A stretch of 64,000 nucleotides of DNA. Source: Adenanthera pavonina (taxonomy: Eukaryota; Streptophyta; Magnoliopsida; Fabales; Fabaceae). The translations under genes were made by a program, and so were the position numbers. Positions 37,206 through 50,300 of the stretch are shown piece by piece (position 1 is the stretch's first letter; each line of letters opens with the position of its first letter). The notes beneath the pieces are model-generated. The model saw only the letters and a program-made list of their open reading frames with translations. It was not told where the DNA came from and searched no databases. Location: the NCBI GenBank assembly GCA_026686845.1, contig JAIVEN010000003.1, positions 7,380,501 through 7,444,500 on the forward strand, written 5' to 3'.

Positions 37206-40200
37206 AAAAACTAAATGTGTAAGGCTGACTATGAAACCCAAAAGGTAGTGATTCAACAATCGGTGAAAGGCTCATTCAAATTGCAACACAAGAGACCCAA
37301 GTCAGAAGCCTGGGTACGACTGACAGAGGCCCGGGATGGAGGCTTGGGCTTAGTTAGTGTTTCTGATTTTTTTTTGGTAGCAAGTGTTTCTGATTAAATT
37401 CTCGACACAATACGCTTACCCCCCAAAAAAAAAATCTATACCATACTTGTATGGTTCAATCACTAATCGTTCTCATATTGAAGGGTTTTTTTTCCTTTTT
37501 ATTCGAACATAACAAAAGAGAGAATTTTTTTTAATTAATATATTACCTGATTATTTTATTAAATTTAAAATTACTGTTAACGGGTGCTGAGAGGGTTGTT
37601 GTTATTATATTTGAGTGTGGCTGTTAAAACGTAGGCTAAATCCATGAATAAATAAATAAATATAGAAAGAGATATAATTGGAGGGTACGTGGGACAAGGG
37701 TGCAATAAATTTGATCACATTATTAGGGGGCACTAATGTGGCTGTAAAGCAAGTAGTGGTTGAGTGACAGAGATGTCTGGCTGGACGTAAGCAACTCAGG
37801 AAAGGATATAACAGCCTCCATAGACAACACACGTGAGTTTGCCTCTCATTAATACATAAAACTATCCCCTTCTTCACGTACTTCAATTATTCACCCTCCT
37901 TCGTCAAGACTTCCAACACCACACAGGTGTATGTCTGTCTTACACACACACACACAATGCTTTTCAACCTTAATTATCTTTCGTTGTTAAACTTAAAACT
38001 GAAAAATCTGCAGTTTGATACTATAGAGAGCACAACAAACAGAGGCTTCATCTCAGCAGGCCCTAATTTATATATATGTGCATGACATTGGTAACTTGCG
38101 GTAGTTAGCTAGGCTAGGCTTGACCCACAAGAAACTTCTCTCCTATATTATATACTACTATATGGTCATTGTTTATGGTTTTTTTTTTTTTTTAATGGAT
38201 GGTATTTATATATTATATATTTTTTCTCCACCCACTAATTTTCATTTCCACTAAGTTGACAAAGTTATTCGAGGATAAGCATCTATCTCATGAGTTCTTC
38301 TTTTGTGTAAGAAAGAAAAGAGTAATGTGACAGAAAAGAAAGAAAGCATGGATTCCCGTCAACGAATAAAGTGATAAAGAAGCTGCTCGCGTATACGATC
38401 GATCTGCAATTGGTGTCTGATCTTGTGAATGACAACCACATTAGTCTTTTCCCTTTCACCCCCTCGCAACACTAATCATGAGAACAAACAAGTTTCTGGA
38501 AAAGGGTTATTCTCCAAGGGGAAAAAAATCTGAGCTTTTTTGGAATTTGACTCTCAGAGGAAACCAACAGTTTTGATTTTGGCTGCAGTAATTGGCTGGC
38601 TGGAATTGATGAGGTAGGAATGAGTTGGAAAAGAATGATGATTTTTGCAGAGAATGAGTAGTGTTCTAAGAAGGTCCGACATTCACTGGCTATAATAATT
38701 CCACATTACGCTTGTCTATTCCTTCATCATCACGCATCATTTGTTTACCCAAAGCTCTCATGCATGCCTCATCAATCATCATTTTTTGCACTTACCGCTT
38801 CCTTCTACTTTCTCGATCCAACCCATTATCAAAATATATAACGATTTAAAAAGAAATACTATGTTATTCATTATACTATATGTTTATGATTAAAGAGCAT
38901 ATATATGAACTACTGTATCTTGCTTGGTAAAACATATAATTAATCACCCCAATTAATCCAATGTAGATAGAGTAATGGAGAAGTGAACAGCGTCAGAAAC
39001 ATTGAACACGCCAACATGATTCCATTGGGGTTCACTACTTGAGCCCTACTTGTTCTAAGTGATAAGAACAAGTGGAGTAATAAATTGTTATTCTCAAATG
39101 TTCGTGTAATCCCTAGACTTCTACATTCATTTCACTATTGTTTTTAACCCTTGGCTCGGCCCAGGAAGGATCACACACAGTTCCTTGGGAGAAGGGCGAA
39201 CAGGAGTAATTAAGATAAGGACAGAAGCTATGAATCATATTACTATCTCTTATCCATAAAAATTGTAAATTTAGACTTTTTTTTTATGTAGACTTAAAAA
39301 TTATTAAATGATTTAAATTATTATAAAATCAGTAACAGTTTTTATGAATCCCAGTAAGTATATTCAATACTAATATTGGAATTGCAAACGTTGCTTAAAT
39401 CCTTCATTAGGATAGATTTGTTTTCTTACATTCATTATGTGTTAAATTAGAAGTCACCATTTGATCTAGCTTCATCTTTAATTTAGAACGCTTTGAACCA
39501 AATTATGTGAAGTGTGTAGTTAAAATTGGTTAAGAACTTTAATTTTTTAAGAAATTCACAATATCATTTTATAGCCACCCTTATTAAAAGTAAATCATTA
39601 TAGCGATGAGTGATAAAACAATAGAGATGGACCCTATTTTCTGAAACCTTTTTTAAAAGAATTAAATAAAGGTATTTTTTTAATAATATTAAATACTATA
39701 TTATATTTTGAAAATGATAATATATTTAAGACAAAGTGAAAATGACAAAACTTAAGTCTATTTCTTTATAACTATTAGATGAAATCATCAAATAAATTTA
39801 TTCCATATGGAATCAATGTAGTCAACTACACCTTTTTTAGATACATCTTATTAACTAATGAAATTCATGTGGCATGAAGTAAATTAGATAATTAAATCTA
39901 ACAGTTATAAGAAGATTGACCTAAGTTTTCTCCTATTTTAATGCCAAAGGGAAGTATTTAATAATTCATTTGTCCCTTTTTATAAGATTATTTCTAAAAA
40001 ATTTTCTTGTCTCTTAATATAAAATTCTTTATAAGATTTTGTAAAACATTTATGAATTTTTTTTTAATTATCTTGTACAAATTTACTCAAAAAATATCTC
40101 TTCTCTCTCTTCTCTTTTTTAATGTTTTAATGAAAGGCTTTTTTTTTTTTTTTAATGATACTCCCCCCCATCCCAAAACTTTTGTTATTTTAAATTTTCT

Positions 40201-40341
40201 ATTTTGTTCTAAAATTATTGTTGTTTTAGAAATCCATTGCATAATTAATATTTTTTCAACTATACCCCTAATTAAACAATCCCATTTTTCTTTTCTCTCA
40301 TCTACAAAAGGGATCGAAGTGATTAAATATAGGGTAATTAA
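37206..40341. other. Intergenic, no gene seen
   Basis: AT-rich, with scattered poly-T and CA runs. No ORF with recognisable content, tRNA or rRNA. Confidence 0.55.
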
Positions 40342-40708
40342 GGGTTTGTTTGAATGTATTTTATGTTTTAATGTTTTTAAAATAATTATATAGAAGTATT
40401 TTCCAAAATAAATTTTGGGAACAATAAAATAAAAAAATTATTTAAATAATTGTTTCCAAAATTATAACTAATAAATGTTAAATGTGTTGTTCAAAATTTA
40501 TAACTTTACTATTATAAATGACATGAGTGTTCTTTGTATTTTCTAAAATAAAAAATAAAAAATACTTTAAAGATGTTTTTAGTTTTCTATTATTATGTTT
40601 TTTTTATTTTCTAAGACATTTAATAAAAGACATACTTGGAAAACAAGCTTTTTTATTTTTTATTTTTAAAAATAAAAAACTATTATGGAAAATACAAATC
40701 AAACGGCC
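40342..40708. mobile_element. MITE, third copy of the hairpin family, with ATTAA target repeat
   Basis: Starts GGGTTTGTTTGAATGTATTT and ends AAATACAAATCAAACGGCC, which are inverted relatives. ATTAA lies on both sides (40337-40341 and 40709-40713). The interior matches 30346-30780 in the same orientation (AAAATTATAACTAATAAATG, GTTCAAAATTTATAACTTTA). Confidence 0.65.
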
Positions 40709-41017
40709 ATTAAATATGGTTATTTTTCTTCTCATGTAGCATTTTTTTACATTATTAAAATTCTTCTTAATTTATATGCATAACTATAAATTACAAATGA
40801 TTTGAGGCAGAGTGAGTAATAACTTTTTAATCAAAGAGAGGGTTTTCAACTAACTTTAATTTAATCACTTTGTGTGATTTTTTTTCTTCTTAAATATCCT
40901 AGAAATGGGACGAGGAGTATTATTTATCAATTATCACACAATTTTCTTAGATTTAATCTTCTTTCATATTAACCTAATAGATCCTGCATTATGTGTATTA
41001 AAATGGAAGTTAAATTA

Positions 41018-41230
41018 TGAATAGGTGCTTGGTCAAGTAGTAAGAGAATTGACCAGCATTTTTTGAGATCAAGATTTCGATTCCTAAGGAATGACGCAGC
41101 ATTAAAAAAATTAAGGCCTCAAAGAGTTCTTTTCATTGATATCCATAAACAGCCATAAAGTTCTATATAGTGGGATCTAGATTAGTCGCTATAAGGTCCG
41201 AATTAGTTTGGGGTGGGTAATAAATCCGGA
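41018..41230 (+). mobile_element. tRNA-derived SINE-like fragment
   Basis: The segment has an A-box-like TTGGTCAAGTAGTAAGAGAA and a B-box-like ATTTCGATTCCTAAGG about 30 bases later, then an unrelated body ending TTGGGGTGGGTAATAAATCC. The spacing fits a tRNA promoter. It does not fold as a tRNA gene, so a SINE is preferred. Confidence 0.4.
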
Positions 41231-42058
41231 ATATCGGATGAGTAAGTATAAAAAGAAATAGAAGTTAAACTAGTTAACTATCCCAATATTTTAAAAAATT
41301 ATATCATTTTTTAAAATTATTCTTATTAAATTTTTGTCTTTTATTTATTAAATAAAAATATTTTTTATTATATTGTTCTATATTTATTTATTTAGAATAA
41401 AATGAGACAGAAACCCATATTAAATTTGAAAGCCGCCTTAATTTTACGTCAAGGTTTTCTTGAAGCAAGAATTCGAAAGTAAAACGGGAGTAACGAGTTC
41501 TAAAAGTAGGAGTTTCAAACCGGAAAGTCGGGGTAACACTCCAAGGTCAAGCCTTTCGCAGCATGGCTGCGAATTTGTTGCAGAAAAAGCTGAGAGCCAG
41601 CACATGTTGCTTTCTTTATTATACAAAATTAACAATCCATCTTCAAAATCATTTTCTTAATTACATTTTTCTTTTTGCAATTATTTAATAATAAAAAAAA
41701 AAGGCGCATCTCCTCAGCACGAGGACGATAATAAAGGCAAAAGCACTTTCGGCCACCGGTAGAAGCCAGGTACAAGATTCTCCTTCCCCTTCTTCTCGCT
41801 CTTTTTCTCCCTTCAGGGACAGACAGCGTAATAGGAGAAGATAGAATCATTCTGTCCACAAAACAATTTTGAGGCTTCTGACTTCTCAATCTACCCCTCG
41901 GAATTTCTGTTTATTTTGTCCTGGCCGCTGCCTCTACATACCGTCCGTCGCCAGAACCGGCTTCTGTGATCCCTGAATTGCAGGCTTTTCCTTCCCCGAA
42001 GCGTAGGCTGGCTTCCAAGACTTCGAGGAACTGCTGGAAAATTATTGGGAAACAAATA

Positions 42059-44101
42059 ATGTTGTGTAAAAAGGCAATGGGGCCGCGGAAGAAGACGCAG
42101 GGAAAGAATCCGGTGTACCTGAACGTATATGATCTCACACCGATTAATGGTTATGCGTATTGGTTTGGCCTTGGAGTCTATCATTCGGGTGTTCAAGGTA
42201 GGGAAACTTTTTCCCTTCGTTATACTCTGGATTGTTTCCAGCTCTTTTTTTTTTTATCGTTTCTTTGCTTTCAAGGAAACCAGGAAACAAAATGGAATTT
42301 TGGGCACTACCAACTTTAGATTCAGAGAACCCTAATTCTCGTACTCTAGTTTCTCGCATGGTATAATTGGTAATTGAAATCCTGGATATTTAATAATGAT
42401 CCGTGGTTGCATATTTTGTTTTCCGTTCATGACCATGATTTCTTTGAGTGGGTCAATCATTAGAATGAAATCGAATAACGGTTGCCTTGATATCTAATAC
42501 CGGTAGAATATTGCTGCACCAATTTTGCTTCGCGCTTAATTGAGTTGGTTATTGAATTGAGCATAACACTTGAAACGCCCTGCAATAGGCGTATGATTTG
42601 CAAGCCTTGTTTCCGAGAACCCAAACTGCAGAATATTGCAGAGGTAAAGTGAGGGAGAAATTTAATTGTAAAATTATAAGAACTGTTCTTCATGATGCTT
42701 TGTCTGGGCTTGATTGTGATCACCTGGTCGTTAGCCTGATTAAAATGTTGTACGTTTATCCCTATGTTCAGCCTTATGTGAATAGCACAAGGGACTTATT
42801 TTATTTCAGAAGTGGTTTTACGGTTATATCTAAATTTCAGTCTGGGTGTTGAGCACTAATAACAGAGGTTCCTGGTTGAATTTGTTGTGTGTAGTTCATG
42901 GCGTTGAATATGCATTTGGAGCGCATGACCGACCCACATCAGGGATATTTGAATTAGAACCTCGGCGCTGTCCTGGTTTCACTTTCAGGAAATCAATTTA
43001 TATTGGATCAACAGATTTGAGTCTCAGAGAGGTTCGGGCATATATGGAGTCAATAGCTGATAATTATGCTGGGAACTCGTATCATCTTATCACAAAAAAC
43101 TGCAACCACTTTTGTAACGATGTTTGTCTCAAACTAACCAACAAGTCTATCCCTCGTTGGGTAAATCGACTTGCTCGACTTGGTAAGAAATAGATCAGAG
43201 TTAATTTATATGTTAGTTATCATCTTCCATCCTGGTTATATGCATTGCTTTTTCACTCGAATCTTTAGATGATTTTCTAGGCAGATAGAAGAAATGTTGA
43301 ACCTTGAAAGTGAATTTTATCATAAAAGTTTCCTGTTTTTAACTCTGTGATACACTATACTATAGCTTCAATGATGCTTCTCTGTTTCTTCGTTCTATAA
43401 GCATATCTTGTTTTCTTGCTTAGTTTCAGTTTCAGAACTCTCAGATTTGTCTTATCGCAGTTTTCTTGCTTAGTATCAGTTTCATGTTGCATTTTTGCAT
43501 ACCTTTATTGAAAATGAATCACTGTGCTTTTGAAATTTATTATGTTCACTATATATATTTTCTTCTATTGCATAGAGTAAGAGAAATGAGCCGCAATGTT
43601 CCTAACATATGAATTGAATTTTAATAGCCTAAAATGCATGGAATTATCTGTAAAGAATTGTGTTCAACAGAGTATACCTGTTACTGTGGAATTGGATTCC
43701 CTTGCATGAAATGAGAACAGGGCTATTCAACTAGAATCAATGAAATCTAGAATTACTACTTGCTACTTTGATTATGCTGAAGTTTTCTCAATTCATCTGG
43801 ATCTGTCTAGTAGTAGCACATGCAACTTTTCCAATGTTCCTAAGCCGTGCGTTGGAATTGGAAACATTAAATTATTAAGATAATGAGAAACCCCCTCCCA
43901 TTTTCCGAGGACCTCATGATGATAACCTGTGCTTGTGCTTAAATAGGTTTGCTATGCAACTGTGTTCTTCCGCCTGAACTAAGTGACACAAAGATCCGAG
44001 CAGTGCCATCAGATAATGGGGCTTCCGAAGCAGATAGGAAGAAACTGAAAAGCCATTCTTCTAGAAGGTACCAGGCTTCCTCCAAACCGCAAATATCTTG
44101 A
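42059..44101 (+). CDS. DeSI-like (PPPDE) cysteine peptidase
   Basis: The PPPDE family comprises thiol peptidases proposed to remove SUMO or ubiquitin; several plant members are deSI-like proteins (At4g17486 type). Exons 42059-42197, 42895-43182 and 43947-44101 give 193 aa in phase. Visible: PVYLNVYDLTPINGYAYWFG (18-37), the catalytic His42 in GVYHSGVQVHG, YAFGAH, then the catalytic Cys116 in ITKNCNHFC, and SIPRWVNRLARLG. The tail after LLCNCVLP is short, basic and Ser-rich, with no domain. The start MLCKKAMGPRKK fits related proteins; an upstream in-frame Met at 41966 would add unrelated residues and was not used. The donor at 42198 (GTAGGG) and the next two introns are GT-AG. Substrate is unknown. 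Confidence 0.93.
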
Positions 44102-44630
44102 GGTTCAGCAGTTTATAGCAGTAACTAAAGACATTGTATTCCGCCATTTTCATCTTTGATTAACGGTACTTCAACCCCGTGATTAACAATTAAGTGGAGC
44201 TTTGACAGGGTTCTGAAACCTAGGGTCTTAAAATACGCAAGCAACCAAAGCCGACCATGAGCAGCAAAGCAACTTTTATGTCTGCTCCGTCTTTATGTTC
44301 CAAGTGTATATTCATAGTGAGGCAATAGCTACTAGGGAATTTATTCTCCTCCTCTCTCCCTCCCTCCCTCTCTCTGTGAATGGCTGCCCTCTTTCTGTGA
44401 ATGCAAAGGTCCTGTTTTCTACGTTTATTATTTTCTGATGTGCAAAATATCATACCACTTAACATTTTCTGATGTGTACAATTCAAGGTAACAAGTTAAA
44501 AGAAAGATGTAATTGAGCGGATTGGAAAGTCTATAAAATTAGCGAGAGATTTCACGAGCTAATGCCGTGTGTTTAAATGCTGAATCATAATAACGGTCCC
44601 AATTTTACAATGTCTTCGGTTCGAACTAAT
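44102..44630. other. 3' flank of the DeSI gene
   Basis: Probable 3' UTR at the start. A pyrimidine-rich CTCCCTCCCTCCCTCTCTCT run lies at about 44352-44377. No further gene seen. Confidence 0.5.
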
Positions 44631-46216
44631 GCCCCATTTGGTGGTATATTGGTGTAATGGAATGGCAATGGGATAGGAAATGGAATCGAGTTTTTTTTTT
44701 CCAGAAAAAAGATTATGTTCATAATAAAATTTTTTGCAACACTAATAGAGAAACATAAAATGATCTCGCCAGGCAAGTTGAATGCAATGAGTAGTACATA
44801 GTACAGAAAAGTGGAATGGGGGATCCAGGTCCGATTGTAAAGCAATCGTCCTTCTGTTGAAATATTTAGGAAGCAATGCAGCTTCCTTGTACAAAATCTG
44901 ATATGTCAATCCATCTTGCATAAGCCAAAGGAAAAAGAGCCGCAAAGGTGCACTACACAAATAGGCTAAAATTGTAAGCCCATCAGAAACCACTGGACTC
45001 GCAATAAACAAACACGCAAAAAGTAGACCTTGATACAAGATGAGTTGCCAGTAGTAGGAGCGACGCCGAGCAGCATCCGTATAACCATCACAATGCGCAA
45101 CTTCTATCATCAGTATTCGGCACGTGTTCCAACCTAATGGAGAGCTGCAACCCTTCCGTGGAGTGCGAACTAGGTAACTGCCAGGGGAAACATCAACCAG
45201 CAGAATCGGCATCATAGATGGAAATGTCATTGGAGCTCCCACCATCTGAGCGGGTATCATGGTGTTAGATAGCCACATAATATATCGCAGTGACCACATT
45301 TCTATAACAAAATTGCTCCTCAACTTCTTTTTCGCCCAGTGTCATTCCGATCACGCCAATCTCGATGGCAAAACTTTGCTCAAGACTGACCTGATATCTT
45401 TGATGAGAATGCTGATGAAGACCCTAAACTCAGTCTCTCCTTGCCACATAACAGAATGTGGCACCCCCCAACTCTAGCCAACAATAAGTGCAGCATGGGA
45501 TCCCACTACCTCAATCTCGCACCAAAGGGGATCTCCACTGTCACGAATGAGGATACAAGCATCGAATTCTATGGGTAGTTGCCATGCAGCAAAGAAGTAG
45601 GATAGAAGAAGATATGAATTCTAGAGACCATGTCGCAAAGTATTGACGGTGGGACACCACTCGAGAATAGAGAACCTAGTTATTTCACCATGCCACTCTC
45701 AACAAGCCCATTCCTACATTCCCATATTAGATAATCAATAATCTGAACAACAAGCATTGACAGTTCACCAACAATAAAATCGCTATCCACCACGTCATAT
45801 CCTACTCTCACCAAGGAGAAGGTTTGTCTCTCACAGAGGATAGGTTTTGTTCTTACGAAAGAGAAGTTTTGCTCTCACGGCGTATAATTGAAGAGATAAA
45901 ATAATACTGAATGGGAACGGGTTTTAAAAGCATATTTGGTGTATCGGGAAAAAAAGCCATTGGAATTTTGATATGATTTCTGTTTCATATGTATATTTCA
46001 ATAATGGAATAAGAATTTTAAAATGGAAAAAACCAACATATAATTTTCATGGAAGCTACAAATTTCCATGGAGGCGTGGGAGAGCAAATTCGATCACTTT
46101 CTCAGGAAGGAAAAGGTTGCCTCTCACCAAACCCAGTAGAATGCACATTCTTTTTTCTCTCTTCCTTTTCTTACTTCAAAATTCATGCTTGCCAACTACC
46201 AAATCAAACATGCTCT
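44631..46216. mobile_element. Transposon-like region with an unrecognised 193-codon ORF
   Basis: The region starts near CCCCATTTGGTGGTATATTG and ends near GCCAACTACCAAATCAAACA, weakly inverted termini of the kind seen in plant hAT/PIF MITEs. Inside, a minus-strand ORF (45323-44742) has a hydrophobic middle and no domain I know. Upstream reading frames in the same direction are broken by stops, suggesting a captured or decayed coding sequence. Both borders and the element class are uncertain. Confidence 0.3.
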
Positions 46217-47334
46217 AAAGTGTAGCTTTTGAGGCTTATTCGTGGAAGTTTCGACCAAACCTCTCTCAGTTGTTTTTTAAAGGCCGAAACCTTTTTTTCC
46301 ACTGTGCATTGGGGTTCTCTTCTCTAGAGTCTAGCTTGTGGTAATGATTAGCTCACGTTTACAACGAGCTTCTAATTGTGTTGACCCATGATAAATCTTG
46401 ATGAGCCATAAGGCCCAATGAAAAGCAACTGCACTCAAACAACACTAATTACTTTTGAAGAAAAAAAAATAAATGACTGCGTGGATACGAATAAAGCGAA
46501 AAGAAGAATAGTTGATGTGGTTGATGATTCAACTTTTCAACGACACGTAGGATTTGAATAGCAAAGTTCAAAGACAAAGAAAAGAAAATTGAGCGTGTCG
46601 CTCGTGGCGTACCGAGCACCAACCAAGTCGGGAATAAATGATGTCAGACCCCTCGTGTTTACATTCCCCTAAAAAAAAATGATTCAATTAATTCGGTCCT
46701 ATTTGTCGACCCGACCAAAAAAAAAAGTATATCATAACGGTACTTGCTCACGAATGGATATACTAATAAGGGCTGGGGGATTGGAGCGCATGAAATCTAG
46801 ACAGGCCGCAGAAGTGAAGTGAAAGACAACAAATTGTTCCCTTGTGTGGCCTCGGGTGAAATCCCACACAAAATCTATTACCAACGTTTGTTCTTATAAT
46901 GATAATTAAGGCCAAAATCAAGATTTCCCTCCCACTCTACCACCTTGCCCTTTGACAAACCAAATATTAATCAGAGCGGGGGAAAAAAAGTATCCATTTA
47001 GTTGTCTATCAGACACCCGAATCATGTCTCCCTCAAACTATTATTTCTAGTTGCCAAACCCCATGAATGATGGACTTCTTCTCCCTTTGTTTCCTACCTA
47101 TTACCGAACACCATTCTATTCCTTATTTCTTACCTGCCCCACATTCCACTTATTCTCAGGATTTGGATTCAAAACCGAATTATAAGTAGTATTAACTTGG
47201 TGCTTTTAAAAACAAAAAAAGAAAAATCAATTAGTATCAGTACAAGTCAGTCTTCTGAATCATAGACTCTATTAATTATAAAATAACACAGGATAAATCA
47301 AAGATACGGTGACAATTGATCAATTTCATTGCAC
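46217..47334. other. Intergenic, no gene seen
   Basis: No ORF of note. Short poly-A/T tracts only. Confidence 0.55.
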
Positions 47335-47765
47335 CTATATGACAGTGAATGTTGGATTTTAAAAGAGTAAAAAAAGTATGAAATGAGAGTAGCAAAGATG
47401 AGAATAATAAAATGGATGTGTGAGCATACAAGAATTGATAAGATATGAAATAATTATATACAAGAGAAAATCAAAGTAACACCTACTGAGGAGAAAATGG
47501 TGGAAAATCATTTAAAATAGTTAGGACATGTACAAAAAAGAGGATAAGAAGAGCTAGTAAGGAGAGTTGACCAAATGGCTTGAAACCTTATTAAAAGGCA
47601 TAGAGAAATATCAAAAAAATAATACTAAAAGAAGTTATAAAGTGTAACATCTTGATACATAATTTATTTGAAGAAATGATGTTTAATAAAATTCATTAGC
47701 GTCATATAATTCATGTAGTCAATCTCACTTAATGAGATAAGACTAATATTTATTATTGTTGTAAG
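47335..47765 (+). pseudogene. LINE reverse-transcriptase C-terminal remnant
   Basis: With stops and frame changes, the plus strand reads DSECWILK, then MRVAKMRIIKWMCEHTRIDKI, then IQEKIKVTPTEEKMVENHLK and LGHVQKR. Plant LINE polyproteins end with the pattern GSECW...AEMRMLRWMCG.TR.D.I...I...VAPI..KM.E.RLRWFGHV.RR. Further on, HIIHVVNLT followed by TTATTATTGTTGTAAG matches the usual ..HVADPT..GT tail near the 3' end. The frame is broken at several points, so it is dead. Confidence 0.75.
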
Positions 47766-49001
47766 CAAATTTCCCCGTGCTATGCTTAGTATACACAAAC
47801 TTCACTAAAGATTTTAGAAGAAAAAAGAGGATAATTAAATTACTCACAAAAATAGTTTTTTTCCTTAAATATATATAGATTAGGTGGACACGAAAGTGGC
47901 AGAGAAAAGAATCTGTTCCTGCCAATGGTTTGCTACAGATTTTTTTAGTATAATGTACTCCATATAGGTACATATAAAGACAAAGATTGCAACAGCAGAC
48001 ACAAACTTCCAAAAGTTACAAGGTGGAGCACGAAAATATACACAGTGGAATTGGAAATGGAGAATTGACCAAGTAAAAAAGGTGCACTAGGAAGGAAGCC
48101 TGCTACCCGCCGTGTTCACCAGGCTGAGCACACAGGGATGAGGATTCATCCTCATCCTCATCTCCAAAACTGAAACCCACCATTTTTGTAACGCTCCTAT
48201 CATATCAGCTTCTCCAAATTCCTTTCCTAATCCCCAGTCTTTTTTCTTCTTTCATTTTACAATTCAGCTCCTTATAAATTCTTGACTCATGTTCATTATT
48301 ATATTGTATGAGCAAGCCTCTTTCGCCATTTCCCCCCCTCCTTTTCTCTGCTATGTATTAGCTTCTATCAGACAACATTTTGGAACTTATGGTTTTGTTT
48401 TCTTGCAGTCGGCTAATTAAAATAGTATCCCTGAAGAAGAACAAGATAAAAACACCAATTCTGTTGTGCTGTCCAAAAACATCAACCGTTGAATTCAACA
48501 ATTGGTTTCTCGGTGGACCGGGTCAACCTGATTGGCGGTTAATAGTAATACCGGTCGCAAGAGTCGCCAAGTCAGTCCCATGAAAAAGTCATCCTCCCAC
48601 AGGACTATGCAAATTGCACATTTTGAATTACTATTCCAATCGTTGATACAGAAATGAAGGATAACCCAACCAATGTGGTTATTAGATTCATTCTTCAAAA
48701 GCAACAGTAAAAAAGAGAGAGAGCAATTCGCTTCAAATCGTTGATACAGAGATGTGGTTTTTAAATTCATCAAGATTGCTTCTCACAACATGATGACTGC
48801 AATGAAGTATACATTTATAATCCAATATGTTCGATGAGTTATACAACACATAAAGGAAAAGGAACGAGAATCTGCAGATAGATTTCTCATTGCGCTTCTA
48901 AGTCGATTTATTGAACTTGTTCGTTCACCGAATAAATGTGGGTCAGTGGGAAAAAAGTTAGTTCAATTATGGCAGACAAGAAAGAGAACCTATAACAGTG
49001 C
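47766..49001. other. Intergenic and 3' flank of the DUF868 gene
   Basis: Contains two copies of a short AATCGTTGATACAGA.ATG sequence (about 48638 and 48738). No gene is supported. The last few hundred bases are probably the DUF868 3' UTR (minus strand). Confidence 0.5.
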
Positions 49002-50012
49002 TCAACTTTTCCAGGCATAAATAAGCAAAGAAAAGCCAACTGGACCAGCCAACTCATTCTCCTCCACACTCGACCATTCCACCACAGAGGAGCTAGCTCC
49101 CAGAGATCTTGCCGACGATGACATTGACACCGACGACGATGACAAGCTCTTCCCCATTTTCCCCAATTCATGGGATCCACTCCAGTTTTGCTGCTGCGTC
49201 CACAAATTCATCAAGTTTCTGTCCCCAGTTTCCTTGCCTCCTTCTTCAACATCATCTTCTTCTTCGAATTTGAGCATGAAAATCGCGTGCCCATCACCGT
49301 TGTCTTTCTCGAATAGCCAGTTGTAGACGTCCCATGAGATTTGAATGGGAATCCCATCGACTTCCACCTTCTCATTCCCTCGAAATTTCCATTTCAATCG
49401 CTTGATCTGCAGGACCTTTTCGCCATCCACACTGAAGCAGAGCCTGGAGTCCTGCCCGTAACCGCAATCGATCTGTATGTCTCTCATTCTGTCTCCGAAT
49501 TTCGCTTTGGTGGAGTAAACTCTGTTGACCACGACATGCTCCCTTTTGAGAACAAGAATCTGGGGAGTCGGGGGCTCGCGTGCTCTGGTCCTCGAATACG
49601 CATCCTTAACAGCATCGCCGACGAGAAGGATCATGGTGTTGTCGACAACGACGGCAACATAGAAACCAGAGAGAGGTTCAGGTGCGGCCCCAAATCTGGC
49701 TTTGGAAATATTCCAGAAGATGTGGGTATTGGGGGAAATCTTCTTGACCCCGTGCTTTTTCCAGAAGAGGAAGGGCTTGATGTGGAGGTGAAAAGAAGCA
49801 GAGGAAGGAGAAGAATGAGGTTGGGGGAGGTGGTATTGGAGATGAAGATGGAGGGAGCGACCAAGAACGGAGCGAGACCAAGTGAGGGAAAGGACACCGA
49901 GGTGTGTGTGGTAGAGATAAGTGGTGAGGTTGGGATTGGTGGGGAAAATAGAATGAGGGTGGTCATGGGAGGGATGAGAAAGACGAAGGCAGGAAGGGAA
50001 GGCGGAGGACAT
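49002..50012 (-). CDS. DUF868 family protein, single exon
   Basis: DUF868 (PF05910) is a plant family of unknown function. The intronless 336-aa ORF starts MSSAFPSCLRLSH, resembling the DFPSCF start of relatives. Family hallmarks follow in order: TTYLYHTHLGVLSLTWSRSV, HIKPFLFWKKHGVKKI, IFWNISKARFG, EPLSGFYVAVVVDNTMILLV, GDAVKDAY, HVVVNRVYSTKAKFGDRMRD, KRLKWKFRGNEKVEVDGIPI and WDVYNWLFE. The tail is acidic, then Ser-rich, and ends IYAWKS, with no signal peptide or clear membrane span. The length suits the family (roughly 280-340 aa). I cannot name a function. The stop is at 49002-49004. Confidence 0.94.
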   Translation of the reverse strand: MSSAFPSCLRLSHPSHDHPHSIFPTNPNLTTYLYHTHLGVLSLTWSRSVLGRSLHLHLQYHLPQPHSSPSSASFHLHIKPFLFWKKHGVKKISPNTHIFWNISKARFGAAPEPLSGFYVAVVVDNTMILLVGDAVKDAYSRTRAREPPTPQILVLKREHVVVNRVYSTKAKFGDRMRDIQIDCGYGQDSRLCFSVDGEKVLQIKRLKWKFRGNEKVEVDGIPIQISWDVYNWLFEKDNGDGHAIFMLKFEEEDDVEEGGKETGDRNLMNLWTQQQNWSGSHELGKMGKSLSSSSVSMSSSARSLGASSSVVEWSSVEENELAGPVGFSLLIYAWKS

Positions 50013-50300
50013 GAGGAGGGGTTTATATTTATTGTAGATTTTATGAATTTGGGGTGTGATTGAATTTGAATGAAGAGAAGGAAGGAGAGGAATGTAGGGT
50101 TTTGTTGAGAAGCAGTGGGGAGGGGGCTTTTATTGGGGAAGAAGAGAAGAACAAGTCGATCAAGACTAGGACTGTTTGGGTTTGTGTGGGTCGTGTGTAC
50201 TTTGTGTGTCTGACCAGGGCAGATCTTGGTTTTCAAAGAGCTGGGAAAAAGCTAATGGAGGACACAGCTTCACTATCACTTGTTCACTGGTAAAACTGGA
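50013..50300 (-). promoter_or_regulatory. 5' UTR/promoter region of the DUF868 gene
   Basis: The first 230 bases upstream of the Met are A/G-rich on the plus strand (C/T-rich on the minus), typical of a plant 5' UTR. No definite TATA box was assigned. Confidence 0.35.

Noticed and set aside
49341..50236. Large ORFs on both strands (240 and 201 codons)
   Set aside because: They are shadow frames of the DUF868 gene, with no domain in either.
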